Of a stretch of 38,244 nucleotides of DNA, positions 16,388 through 24,953 are shown piece by piece; the first letter of the stretch is position 1; each line of letters starts with the position of its first letter. The DNA is from an uncultured Campylobacterales bacterium (GTDB lineage: Bacteria > Campylobacterota > Campylobacteria > Campylobacterales > CACVAW01). The notes beneath the pieces are model-generated. The model saw only the letters and a list, made by a program, of their open reading frames with translations, was not told where the DNA came from and did not search any database. The translations under genes and the position numbers were made by a program. The DNA is taken from NCBI GenBank assembly GCA_902727925.1, contig CACVAW010000018.1:1-38244 (forward strand). Direction: 5' to 3'.

Positions 16388-17603
16388 ATCTTTTAGTACT
16401 TCCCAATTTCCACCTTTTAGACTACCGAGCCTTTGAAGTCTATTTTCTTCTTTTAATTTTTTAATTACTTTTTTAATACCCGATGTACTCATATCAAGGA
16501 TAATAGAGAGCTCTTTGATAGTTATTTTGTTGTTTTTATTTATTAACTCTAATATTTTTTGGTCACTTTTTTGGTTATTTTTTTGGTCACTTTTAATACT
16601 ATTATTTAAAGTTTTTAATATTATGCCTAACATAAACTCAATAAAATAAGTTGATTCACCACTTTCCTGACATTTTTGAAATGCTTTATAGTACTTTATT
16701 TGGTGATCCTTAATCATACTTTCTACGGGTAAGAACAAAAATAGTTTCTTAAACTCTTTTAATATAATAGTCTGCCATAGTCTACCTACCCTACCATTTC
16801 CATCAGCAAAAGGATGAATAAATTCAAACTCATAATGAAATACACAAGACTTAATAAGAGGATGTTCATCACTCTTTTTTACCCAATCAAAAAGCTCATC
16901 CATTAGTTTAGGTACTTGCATGATAGGAGGTGCGATATGTGAACCTACACCGACATTAGAAGTTCTAAACTTCCCATTACTAGTTATAATATCTTGCATC
17001 ATATACTTGTGAGCCATTAATAGATCATTTAATTTATCGAACTTATATTTTTCTATATTTTCATAAGCTTTTATTGCACCTTCAACTTCTAATATTTCTT
17101 GGTAAGTACCGAGTACTCTTTTACCATCAACAAGTGCTGTTACTTTCTCTTCACTAAATGTATTACCCTCTATTTGCAAAGAACCTGTTATTGACTTTAT
17201 ACGATTTTTTTTGCGAAGTTTTGGAGTGTTAAATTCTTTATCAAAATATTTAATATACGATATTTTTTCGGATATTTCACTTATTTGATTTATTGAGACC
17301 TCTGAATAAATATAAGGTTCATAGCTTTAGGATACTTTCTCATATTCTTTTTTCTTAGATTGAAGTACTAGCCATAGTTAATACGAAAGCTAAGAAAAAA
17401 GAATATGAGAAAGTAGTCAAAGCCCATGGGGAAGGATTATTTTGGCGATTTCTACAAAAATAAAATCTTGCAGTAGCTACGGCTAGTACTTCAATTTTAT
17501 TTTTGTATAACTCATCCAAAATATTTCCTTCTATGAATCCTTATATTTATTCAGAGGTCTCATTTATCTTACTAGTGATTTGATAAGGTGGTTTATATTC
17601 CAT
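16385..17603 (-). pseudogene. Fic family adenylyltransferase, split by a MITE
   Basis: The Fic core motif HPFADGNGRVGR is intact, and the C-terminus ends in a winged-helix-like part (TIKELSIILDMSTSGIKKVI). Fic enzymes usually transfer AMP to protein hydroxyls. The 5' end is interrupted: an ATG at 17603 opens MEYKPPYQITSKI, then the 269-bp element intervenes, and the frame resumes NQISEISEKIS up to SITGSLQIEGNTF. Removing the element and one ATAAA duplication rejoins the frame exactly. SLQIEG fits the class II autoinhibitory pattern (S/T)xxxE(G/N). The only start after the element is a TTG at 17179, within that motif. The stop codon comes from MITE copy A. It lies on the same strand as, and downstream of, rsmD. 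Probably inactive, or a truncated enzyme. Confidence 0.85.
17289..17567. mobile_element. MITE copy B (269 bp) with 5-bp target duplication TTTAT
   Basis: The element is 17294-17562, flanked by TTTAT at 17289-17293 and 17563-17567. The ends are TGAGACCTCTGAATAAATAT and its complement, with at least 23 matching bases. The interior has two hairpins: 25 perfect base pairs (17334-17358 / 17390-17414), and 14 pairs (17453-17466 / 17494-17507) extended outward. The stems are unrelated to each other, but both loops carry GAAGTACTAGCC, in opposite orientations (17362-17373; complement at 17481-17492). No ORF and no transposase, so it must be mobilised in trans. The GAGACCT termini recall IS5-group elements such as IS1106, from memory only. 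Confidence 0.88.
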
Positions 17604-17625
17604 AATAAGATTAAATTCCCTTAAT

Positions 17626-18186
17626 CTAATCTATTTTATAATAAGTGAGTGTAGTTTTACCAAACTTCTTACTCTTAAGAAGTTCTAAACCTGTAATATC
17701 TTCAAATTTCACACTTGAATTATGTTCTACAATAATCATTTTAGTATACTCTTTTGGACATTTTTGTATTAAGGCTACTGTTTTTTCATATATATCATTC
17801 ATATTGTCTCTAAACTCAAACGGTGGATCAAAATAAAAATATGTATCACTGTTTATATGGGACAAGAGTTTTTCAAAGGTATGAAAACTATCTCCTAAAA
17901 AACATTTTCTATTCTGAGCATCTATAAGTTTGGTATTTTTGATGAGTATACCGTATGCTTTTTTGTCACGTTCTATAAAAAAGCTTTTTTTTGCTCCACG
18001 ACTAAGTGCTTCAAGACCTACGCTCCCACTTCCACCAAATACTTCTACAAAGTTTGCTCCAGGTAAGTCAAACTGAAGAGTATTGAACAAAGATGCTTTT
18101 ACTATTGATTTTGTAGCTCTTGTTGTGTTTTTCTCAGGAGAGATGAGCTGTTTGCCTTTGTATATTCCAGAAGTGATTTTAAGCAT
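17626..18186 (-). CDS. rsmD: 16S rRNA (guanine-966-N2)-methyltransferase RsmD
   Basis: A 186-residue SAM-dependent methyltransferase acting on the 30S subunit. It opens MLKITSGIYKGKQLISP, followed by TRATKSIVKASLFNTL. The SAM-binding motif FVEVFGGSGSVGLEALSRGA lies near residues 47-66, and the catalytic FYFDPPFEF is near 120. Length normal. It lies 24 bases after gspF on the same strand and may be co-transcribed with the type II secretion operon. Confidence 0.95.
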   Translation of the reverse strand: MLKITSGIYKGKQLISPEKNTTRATKSIVKASLFNTLQFDLPGANFVEVFGGSGSVGLEALSRGAKKSFFIERDKKAYGILIKNTKLIDAQNRKCFLGDSFHTFEKLLSHINSDTYFYFDPPFEFRDNMNDIYEKTVALIQKCPKEYTKMIIVEHNSSVKFEDITGLELLKSKKFGKTTLTYYKID

Positions 18187-18210
18187 TATTTATATCTTTG
18201 TATTGATGTA

Positions 18211-19419
18211 TTATATATTCATAGATGCTATTGGAAGTATCATAGCCACAACAATCCCACCAACAATACCTGCAACTACAAGCATAAGTATAGGTTCAAG
18301 CAAAGACATTAGTTTTTTTGTTTTTTCTTCATTTTCATCGAAATATAGTTCTGATATATTTGACAAGATTGAAGGAAGTTGACTTGTCTCTTCACCTAGT
18401 GATATAGCTTGTATGAATGATCTATCAATTTTATATTTGTCTTTTATCAGAGTTACTGATAGTTTTTCACCTTCAATTACTCTATCCATTGATCTCTCAA
18501 ATAATTGTTTGATAGGACTAAGAGTAAGTATATCTGTAGAGAGCTTGATAGTATGAACAAAAGATACTCCACTTTCCATCATAACCGAACTAATATACGA
18601 AAAACGTGCAAGTTCGTTATAAAGTACCATTTTACCAAATATTGGAATACTCAAAAGAAATTTATCAAAAGAGTATTTAAAAGTGCCATTAAATCTATAC
18701 AAGAATGATGTACCAATAATCATTCCAAAAAATAGTAAAAATAACACTAGCCAATAAGCCCCAAAAAACTCACCCATACCTATAACAAATTTGGTAAGTC
18801 CAGGAAGTTCTTGATCAATACTATCAAACATAGAAGAAATCTTAGGAACAACAAAACTAAGCATAAAAGCAATCATCATAACAGAAACAAAAATAATAAA
18901 CGCTGGATATATAAAAGCTGAACCAACTTGTTTGTTAATTCTATGTTGATTTTTCAAATAGTCAGATAATTCATCAAGTACTTTCGATAAAAATCCATTT
19001 TCTTCTGCAATTTTTATTGATTGCAAAAAGAAATCTGCAATTTTATAGGTATTTTGTGATTTTATAGAGTTATAAAAGCTATTACCCTCACGAAGAGATA
19101 CTTCAATTTGCTCTAAAAAATTTTGTGTTTTTCTATTGTCTTCATATAAAGATTTTGATAGTTGTATAGCATTAAGTAGTGATACACCTGATCTAAGATA
19201 GATTGCTAGATTTTTTGATATACGTGATAGCTCTATTATAGGAAGTTGCTTTTTTGTTAGGAAGTCAAGCTTAAAGCCAAAAGAACCTTTTTCTTTTAAA
19301 GAGTTGTAAATGATATTTTGAGCTTTTAGCTTGATTCCTGCATCTTCATAAGAACCAGCTTCTATATCACCTTTACACTTAGTAAAGTTTGCATCATAGC
19401 CTTTATATGAAAATAACAT
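18211..19419 (-). CDS. gspF: Type II secretion inner-membrane protein GspF
   Basis: A 402-residue polytopic platform protein of the T2SS/type IV pilus family. Two GspF domains are seen, each with a cytoplasmic helical bundle and a membrane segment. The family patterns are IAIYLRSGVSLLNAIQLSKS and FSYISSVMMESGVSFVHTIK, and AEENGFLSKVLDELSDYL and SLGEETSQLPSILSNISELY. Membrane segments lie near 165-190, 215-240 and 375-400. Its start overlaps the gspE stop by one base. It receives mechanical input from GspE. Confidence 0.92.
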   Translation of the reverse strand: MLFSYKGYDANFTKCKGDIEAGSYEDAGIKLKAQNIIYNSLKEKGSFGFKLDFLTKKQLPIIELSRISKNLAIYLRSGVSLLNAIQLSKSLYEDNRKTQNFLEQIEVSLREGNSFYNSIKSQNTYKIADFFLQSIKIAEENGFLSKVLDELSDYLKNQHRINKQVGSAFIYPAFIIFVSVMMIAFMLSFVVPKISSMFDSIDQELPGLTKFVIGMGEFFGAYWLVLFLLFFGMIIGTSFLYRFNGTFKYSFDKFLLSIPIFGKMVLYNELARFSYISSVMMESGVSFVHTIKLSTDILTLSPIKQLFERSMDRVIEGEKLSVTLIKDKYKIDRSFIQAISLGEETSQLPSILSNISELYFDENEEKTKKLMSLLEPILMLVVAGIVGGIVVAMILPIASMNI

Positions 19420-20930
19420 TAGTTTTCTTTTACCCCAACTCTAAGAATCTCATCAAAACTAGTAAGTCCCTCAGTATAGACTCTAAGAAGCTCATCACTA
19501 AGTGTTTTCATACCGTGATTTTTCATAAACTCTCTTATCTCAAAGTCATTTGAAATATCTTTTAAGTTTGATTTTACTGTATCATCTAATATGAATAGCT
19601 CTCCTACTGCTTGTCTGCCTGTATAACCTGTGAAGTTACACTCATGACATCCTACAGCCTTATATACTTCATGGTTTGATGAAATCCCAAATTCATTTAT
19701 TAGCATTGGGCTTACAGTTGTTTTTTCTTTACAATTAAGACATAGTTTTCTAACTAGTCTTTGAGCTAATATTCCAAGAACTGAAGAGGAAACAAGAAAT
19801 TCATCCACACCCATATCTACAAGCCTATTAAGCGCAGAAGTTGAGTTGTTTGTATGAAGTGTTGAAAATACTAAGTGTCCTGTAAGAGCTGCTTTAATTG
19901 CGATTGCAGCTGTTTCACTATCTCTTATTTCACCTATCATTATGATATCTGGATCTTGTCTTAGGATACTTCTTAGACCTGCTGAAAAGGTAAGTCCTAC
20001 ATCATTGTTTACTTGTATTTGATTTACATTTTGTGCATTATATTCTACTGGGTCTTCTACTGTGATTATGTTTTTTTCTTTTGATGCGACTTGTTGTAAG
20101 AATGAATGAAGAGTAGTTGATTTACCACTTCCTGTTGGTCCAGTTACAAGTATCATCCCATGTGAATGCTTAAGTAAATCATCATAGTGTTTATTAAGAT
20201 ATTCAGGAAAACCAAGGTCGTTAAGTGTAGGTATTTGATTTGACTGCATCAAAATCCTCATTACTACTCTCTCACCATAATAAGTTGGTAGTACTGATAC
20301 CCTGATATCAAGACTTTTGTCTGCTATTTTGATATTTGTTCGTCCATCTTGAGGTACTCTTTTTTCTGATATATCAAGATTTGATATTACCTTGATACGG
20401 CTTACTATAAGAGAAATTACTTTCTTATCAAGATCTACGTGTTTACTAAGTACTCCATCAACTCTAAATCTTACTTCACCTTTTTGTTCATGGTGTTCTA
20501 TATGTATATCTGATGCGTTCTTTTTGATAGCTTGATAAAACAAAGAGTTAACAAACTTTATTATAGGAGCTGAGTCTTCACTATCAAGTAAGTTTGTAGA
20601 CGATTGAAGAAATTCAATCAAACTTTCTTCATCTTCGTCAACACTGCTAGAAGTATCAACATCAGTCAAACTTCTATCAGTTTTGATCTCTACAAATCTT
20701 TTGTAGAGTCTTTCATAAGAAGCATCATCAAGTAATACAATCTCATAATCATCGTCAAGCTTAGATAAGAACTGATAGGCATTAACAAGGTCTGAGTCAT
20801 TTGAAACAACAGCCTTTACCTCACCATTAAGCTCACAAAAAAGTATCTTGTAAGATATTGCTAGACTTATATCTACTCCAGCAGGAATATTTGGTTTGGC
20901 GTCTACATTCTCTATTAACTTTAGATTCAT
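19419..20930 (-). CDS. gspE: Type II secretion assembly ATPase GspE
   Basis: A 503-residue hexameric ATPase at the cytoplasmic face. Walker A is GPTGSGKSTTLHS. The Asp box and Walker B are in LRQDPDIIMIGEIRDSETA, followed by the His box GHLVFSTLHTNNS. A zinc site is formed by CLNCKEK and CHECNFTGYTGR. The N-terminal part (VDISLAISYKILFCEL and following) resembles the GspE N1/N2 domains. It is the motor for pseudopilus extension. The operon also holds gspC, D, F, L, M and N. Length is typical. Confidence 0.95.
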   Translation of the reverse strand: MNLKLIENVDAKPNIPAGVDISLAISYKILFCELNGEVKAVVSNDSDLVNAYQFLSKLDDDYEIVLLDDASYERLYKRFVEIKTDRSLTDVDTSSSVDEDEESLIEFLQSSTNLLDSEDSAPIIKFVNSLFYQAIKKNASDIHIEHHEQKGEVRFRVDGVLSKHVDLDKKVISLIVSRIKVISNLDISEKRVPQDGRTNIKIADKSLDIRVSVLPTYYGERVVMRILMQSNQIPTLNDLGFPEYLNKHYDDLLKHSHGMILVTGPTGSGKSTTLHSFLQQVASKEKNIITVEDPVEYNAQNVNQIQVNNDVGLTFSAGLRSILRQDPDIIMIGEIRDSETAAIAIKAALTGHLVFSTLHTNNSTSALNRLVDMGVDEFLVSSSVLGILAQRLVRKLCLNCKEKTTVSPMLINEFGISSNHEVYKAVGCHECNFTGYTGRQAVGELFILDDTVKSNLKDISNDFEIREFMKNHGMKTLSDELLRVYTEGLTSFDEILRVGVKEN

Positions 20931-20938
20931 ATTTTGCC

Positions 20939-23221
20939 TTATCTATTAATATTTACAAAATCTGTTATTTTTGAATCTAAATGATCTTCTATATCAATAT
21001 CTATTTTTTTTGTTTTTTGTACTTTTGCCTTAGCATCAATTTTTACTACAATATCTTGAAGTTCAGATATGATATCATCAAATTCATTTGTATTTGTAGG
21101 TTCTGATATCTCTTCGTCAGTTACAAAATATTCATCTTTTTCTACGGGTTTTTCTATAACGATTTTTGAGTTTTTAGGTTCTTTTATATTACCCTCACTT
21201 AATATATATACTTTCTTAGAATCTTGATTTAAATTTGATTTTTTAACTTTTATATCAGATTTTTGTACATTTGATTTGTCAATCATATTCATAAATTCAT
21301 CTTCATTCTTTCTATCAACTAATGATTCACCACTATCATTAACACTAGTACTATAAGTTGTTTCTACGTCATTCGACAATTGTTCTGCTATACTATCAAC
21401 AACATCTCTTTTTAGGTTTTTTTCTAGATCTTTACCAACTGCTTTGTTGTAAACAAGCTGTAATTCATTAAGAGTTGAAAGTTTTTCTTTTAGCTTTGAA
21501 AGACCCCCACTTCTATTTACTATATAAGGTGTTAATATTATGACCAAATTTGTCATATCTTTTGAGCTACTTTCATAAGTAAATAGTTTACCTACTATTG
21601 GAATATCACCTAAAAGTGGTATTTTTTTAGTAGAATCACTTTTCTTATCTCTTATTAAACCTCCAACTATTACACTAGCTCCATCTTTAACAATAGCTGT
21701 AGTTTTTACTTCTCTTTTACTTGTTGTTACTTGACCATCTGAATTCACAGCCAAAACATCTTCAAGTTTTGTATGAACTTCTAAAATTACCTTATTGTCT
21801 TGCGAAACTCTTGGAGTTACCTCAAGACTAAGACCTATATCTTCTCTGCTGTATGTTCTATTACCAGATGTACTTGTTGTTGTATCAGTAGAACTTGTAA
21901 GTATAGGTTCAACTTGACCTACATATATAGAAGAACTTTCATTATTTATACAAAGAATTGATGGCTCAGAAAGAATATTTGCTACTCCATTTTCTTTTAG
22001 GAAACTTAATGTTGCACCTAAAGTAAGTGTTTTTAAGATATCACTGATTTCATAATTAATACTAGAAGCAAGTCCTAATACAGTTGGAGAATAAACGATT
22101 CCTTCATTTCTCGAACCTATAATATTAAGAGAGTCATCCATCAAGCTAATACCCATTTGAGAAGCTCTATCTGTACTTATTTCAATAATTTTTGCTTTTA
22201 CATATACTTGTTGTCTTTCAACATCAAGCATAGAAACCACTCTTTTTATCTTCTGATATTCGATACCACTTGATACTACGACAAGAGCATTAAGATTTTT
22301 GTCTGCACTTACAAATGGCTCAGGATCATTTACTGGTCGTTTTTGTTTTTTTACTATTGCATTTACAGTAGTTGCAACACTTGATGCTTCTGCGTTATTA
22401 AGATGTAATACAAACACTGATTGTTCAGCAGTTGATTCTTCTATATCTTCGACTAGTTCTTTAGTCATTTCATCTTGCTTCGCGTCAAGTCTTTCAATAT
22501 AAGGATAAAGCTTATCTATATTTGTTCTTGTACCAATTATAATAATTGAATTTGTAGTATCATTTTTCATAAGTACTACATTATGCACAGCACTCTTAAG
22601 AGGGAAAAGTGACTTTGCAATGAGCCTTACATCTACAAGCATTTTAGAAGCTTTTGTATACTGAAGTGGAACAAATTCAACTATTTTTTTGCTTTTGTCT
22701 GTTATTTCATTTATTATTTTTCTTACTGTTTTTATATTTTTTGGAAAATCACTTATTACAATAGAATTTGTATCTTGCATAATAACTATTTTCGCGTACG
22801 AGCTAAGAAGATGTTTGAATTGTCCAGCTACAAACTTAGCATCAATGTCATTTATCTTAATAACATCTGTTTTCATTTGTGATATTGTAGAATCTCTTAC
22901 TATAGGTAAATTCTCAGCTAATGCCGTATTCTTTTTAACTACTTTTAAAAACCCTTCTCCTGTATCAACTAAGGTATACTTTTTGGTTTCTAGTACTGAA
23001 TGAAGAAGCTCTATAAGTTGATTTTTTTCAATTGATTTATTTGATACAAAATTCACCTTACCTTTGAGTATTCCATCAATTAGTATATTTTTATTAGTTA
23101 TCTTAGCTACTATTTTTATGAATTGCTCTACTTCAAGATCTTTAAAGTTTATATCAACTTTTTGTGATAATAGTAACGATGTAAGAAACATTATCATTAC
23201 CAATAACTTATTTAATTTCAT
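20939..23221 (-). CDS. gspD: Type II secretion secretin GspD
   Basis: A 760-residue outer-membrane channel subunit with a signal peptide (MKLNKLLVMIMFLTSLLLS). N-domains follow (VDINFKDLEVEQFIKIVAKI; NSIVISDFPKNIKTV; NSIIIIGTRTNIDKL; LNALVVVSSGIEYQKI). The secretin core shows VYVKAKIIEIS, ILSEPSILCINNESSSIYVG, VGGLIRDKKSDSTKKIPLLG, PIVGKLF and NLVIILTPYIV. After about residue 590 comes a roughly 170-residue Ser/Lys/Asp-rich tail that is longer than usual and predicted disordered. The start overlaps the gspC end by 14 bases. Confidence 0.94.
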   Translation of the reverse strand: MKLNKLLVMIMFLTSLLLSQKVDINFKDLEVEQFIKIVAKITNKNILIDGILKGKVNFVSNKSIEKNQLIELLHSVLETKKYTLVDTGEGFLKVVKKNTALAENLPIVRDSTISQMKTDVIKINDIDAKFVAGQFKHLLSSYAKIVIMQDTNSIVISDFPKNIKTVRKIINEITDKSKKIVEFVPLQYTKASKMLVDVRLIAKSLFPLKSAVHNVVLMKNDTTNSIIIIGTRTNIDKLYPYIERLDAKQDEMTKELVEDIEESTAEQSVFVLHLNNAEASSVATTVNAIVKKQKRPVNDPEPFVSADKNLNALVVVSSGIEYQKIKRVVSMLDVERQQVYVKAKIIEISTDRASQMGISLMDDSLNIIGSRNEGIVYSPTVLGLASSINYEISDILKTLTLGATLSFLKENGVANILSEPSILCINNESSSIYVGQVEPILTSSTDTTTSTSGNRTYSREDIGLSLEVTPRVSQDNKVILEVHTKLEDVLAVNSDGQVTTSKREVKTTAIVKDGASVIVGGLIRDKKSDSTKKIPLLGDIPIVGKLFTYESSSKDMTNLVIILTPYIVNRSGGLSKLKEKLSTLNELQLVYNKAVGKDLEKNLKRDVVDSIAEQLSNDVETTYSTSVNDSGESLVDRKNEDEFMNMIDKSNVQKSDIKVKKSNLNQDSKKVYILSEGNIKEPKNSKIVIEKPVEKDEYFVTDEEISEPTNTNEFDDIISELQDIVVKIDAKAKVQKTKKIDIDIEDHLDSKITDFVNINR

Positions 23222-24071
23222 AGTTTATCTCCATTTCTTGTTCATCTCTTATATATTTTATATCAAGTTTTGTTATGCTTTTTCTTTTACCATAAAAATA
23301 CATCAAGTTAGACATTTTACTTAATGTTCTGCCATTAAGTTCTATTACTATGTCACCTCTTTTAAGACCTAAGCTTGCTAGTGGTGATCTTGCTTTGACA
23401 TATTGTATTTTGTACCCTATTATTTTGCCACTCTCTTTTTGTGGAGAAAACCTAATATCTCTTAAGACATCTTTTGAGCCATTAAGATAAGGTTGCAAAT
23501 CTTTCTTAGCTATTACTTTATTACTGACTGGTGCATTTTTTTGGGATCTTTTAGATCTGACTTTACTCTTTGTATCATCTTCAGGGATAAGTAACATTAA
23601 GTACTCATTTTGATTATCATCTGTAAACACTGCATAATTACGAGTAAGACTTGAAAGAGTATAGCCTTTATAGATCTCATACAAATCTACTATTTGCATC
23701 TCCCTATCATCAATAAAAGTAATAAAGCTTTTTTTACCTTCTATATAAATAGTTATTAGTTTTATTCTATTGATATCATATAGTTTTGGTTGCTTTTTTT
23801 TCTCTATTATTCTAGGAGCCTCAATAGTAGGTAAAGCTGATCTATTAGGTTTTGCCACTCGATTTGTTCTAGCTACTGGCTTAGGAGATTCAAAAGCAAA
23901 AGCATTAATAAATTCAAATCTTTTATAATAATCAGTATCATCGATTATAACTGTTTTAGTAGTATCTGGAAGATATTTCATATCAATTACCATAATAGGA
24001 ATTTTTACAAGTAAAAAAAGAGTAATAAAAATAAAAAGATATGAAGAGATAGTTTGTATATTAAATTTCAT
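23208..24071 (-). CDS. gspC: GspC-like PDZ protein of the type II secretion system
   Basis: A 287-residue inner-membrane-anchored periplasmic protein. I chose the ATG at 24071, preceded by GAGGGG at 7 bases, which puts the membrane helix (SYLFIFITLFLLVKIPIMVI) near the N-terminus; an upstream start would add 19 residues. The middle holds a homology-region-like part (FINAFAFESP to YTLSSLTRNYAVFTD). The C-terminus is a PDZ domain (YVKARSPLASLGLKRGDIVI, ELNGRTLS). GspC connects the inner platform to the secretin. It overlaps gspN upstream by 11 bases and gspD downstream. Confidence 0.82.
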   Translation of the reverse strand: MKFNIQTISSYLFIFITLFLLVKIPIMVIDMKYLPDTTKTVIIDDTDYYKRFEFINAFAFESPKPVARTNRVAKPNRSALPTIEAPRIIEKKKQPKLYDINRIKLITIYIEGKKSFITFIDDREMQIVDLYEIYKGYTLSSLTRNYAVFTDDNQNEYLMLLIPEDDTKSKVRSKRSQKNAPVSNKVIAKKDLQPYLNGSKDVLRDIRFSPQKESGKIIGYKIQYVKARSPLASLGLKRGDIVIELNGRTLSKMSNLMYFYGKRKSITKLDIKYIRDEQEMEINYEIK

Positions 24072-24570
24072 AAAAATACCCCTCATCAGTTTCTTTAAAT
24101 ATTTTTTGAATATTATCTTCAACTTCATAACCAGTTTTAGGAATAAGTTCTAGTATTAGTTTTTTCAGTTTGATATCATAACTACCTACTACTCTTCCTA
24201 TATTTGTCATTATTAATATATCTATACTTGTAGGTTTTATTGAAAGATATTTCACTCTAATAGTATTTATATCAAAACCGTATAAATCTCTGAATATATC
24301 AAGAGTTTTTATACCCTCGATATTGATACTATTGTAAAATAAAAAAGTATTAAACTTTATTTTTTCAATAGTAGCAAGCTTAATATCACCCTGATAATAC
24401 ACAACAGAATTAAGAGTTTTAAGATTAATTATATCACTAATCTTCTCTTCCACAATAACAAGCTCTTTATCACCTATTTTTTCTTCAAACAAATAATAAA
24501 GCTTCTCACGTGGCAATAAAAATATTATAAATATATATATAATTATAGGAAAAATAAAAAACTTTTTCAT
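24061..24570 (-). CDS. GspN-like type II secretion accessory protein
   Basis: A 169-residue bitopic protein: a short N-terminal membrane helix (FFIFPIIIYIFIIFLLP) followed by a periplasmic beta-rich domain (SVVYYQGDIKLATIEKIKFN, IKPTSIDILIMTNIG). Position between the GspM-like and GspC-like genes, size and topology fit GspN. Sequence similarity alone is too weak for certainty. It overlaps the previous gene by 4 bases and gspC by 11. Confidence 0.6.
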   Translation of the reverse strand: MKKFFIFPIIIYIFIIFLLPREKLYYLFEEKIGDKELVIVEEKISDIINLKTLNSVVYYQGDIKLATIEKIKFNTFLFYNSINIEGIKTLDIFRDLYGFDINTIRVKYLSIKPTSIDILIMTNIGRVVGSYDIKLKKLILELIPKTGYEVEDNIQKIFKETDEGYFYEI

Positions 24571-24953
24571 TTTTGACCTATCAAAGTAAAGTCTACTTTT
24601 TCTTTTGATTTTCTAACAAACAGCAAATTTTGTATTATTAAATTTGAATTCAGGACTTTATTACTTATCCTATCAAACTCTTTGAATCTTATATTATACG
24701 CTTTAAAAGATACTTTTTTACCAAGTACTTTTTCTATAAGGCTATTTTCTTTCATTATGCTTTCAAGAGCTTTTTTATGACCTGTTGTATGTTTTTGTCT
24801 TAAACTAGAGATATAAAACATTCTCTTCTCAAACTCATAGTTAACCTTAACTTGACTTTGAATTTGTAGTTTTGTTATCAAGATAAGTAAAAACAACAAA
24901 CTTACAAGAAATATACCACCAAAGACAAGAGCTAATGTAATATTTTTATTCAT
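24567..24953 (-). CDS. GspM-like type II secretion protein
   Basis: A 128-residue bitopic protein with an N-terminal membrane helix (ITLALVFGGIFLVSLLFLLI), a coiled-coil stretch, and a small periplasmic end (KVLNSNLIIQNLLFVRKSKE). Order and topology match GspM, which partners GspL in the inner-membrane platform. The call rests mainly on context. Both ends overlap neighbours by 4 bases, so translation is coupled. Confidence 0.6.
   Translation of the reverse strand: MNKNITLALVFGGIFLVSLLFLLILITKLQIQSQVKVNYEFEKRMFYISSLRQKHTTGHKKALESIMKENSLIEKVLGKKVSFKAYNIRFKEFDRISNKVLNSNLIIQNLLFVRKSKEKVDFTLIGQK

Noticed and set aside
17345-17530. Transposase or small ORF inside MITE copy B
   Set aside because: All frames through the element are short and follow the palindromes; no start with a ribosome site and no domain pattern.
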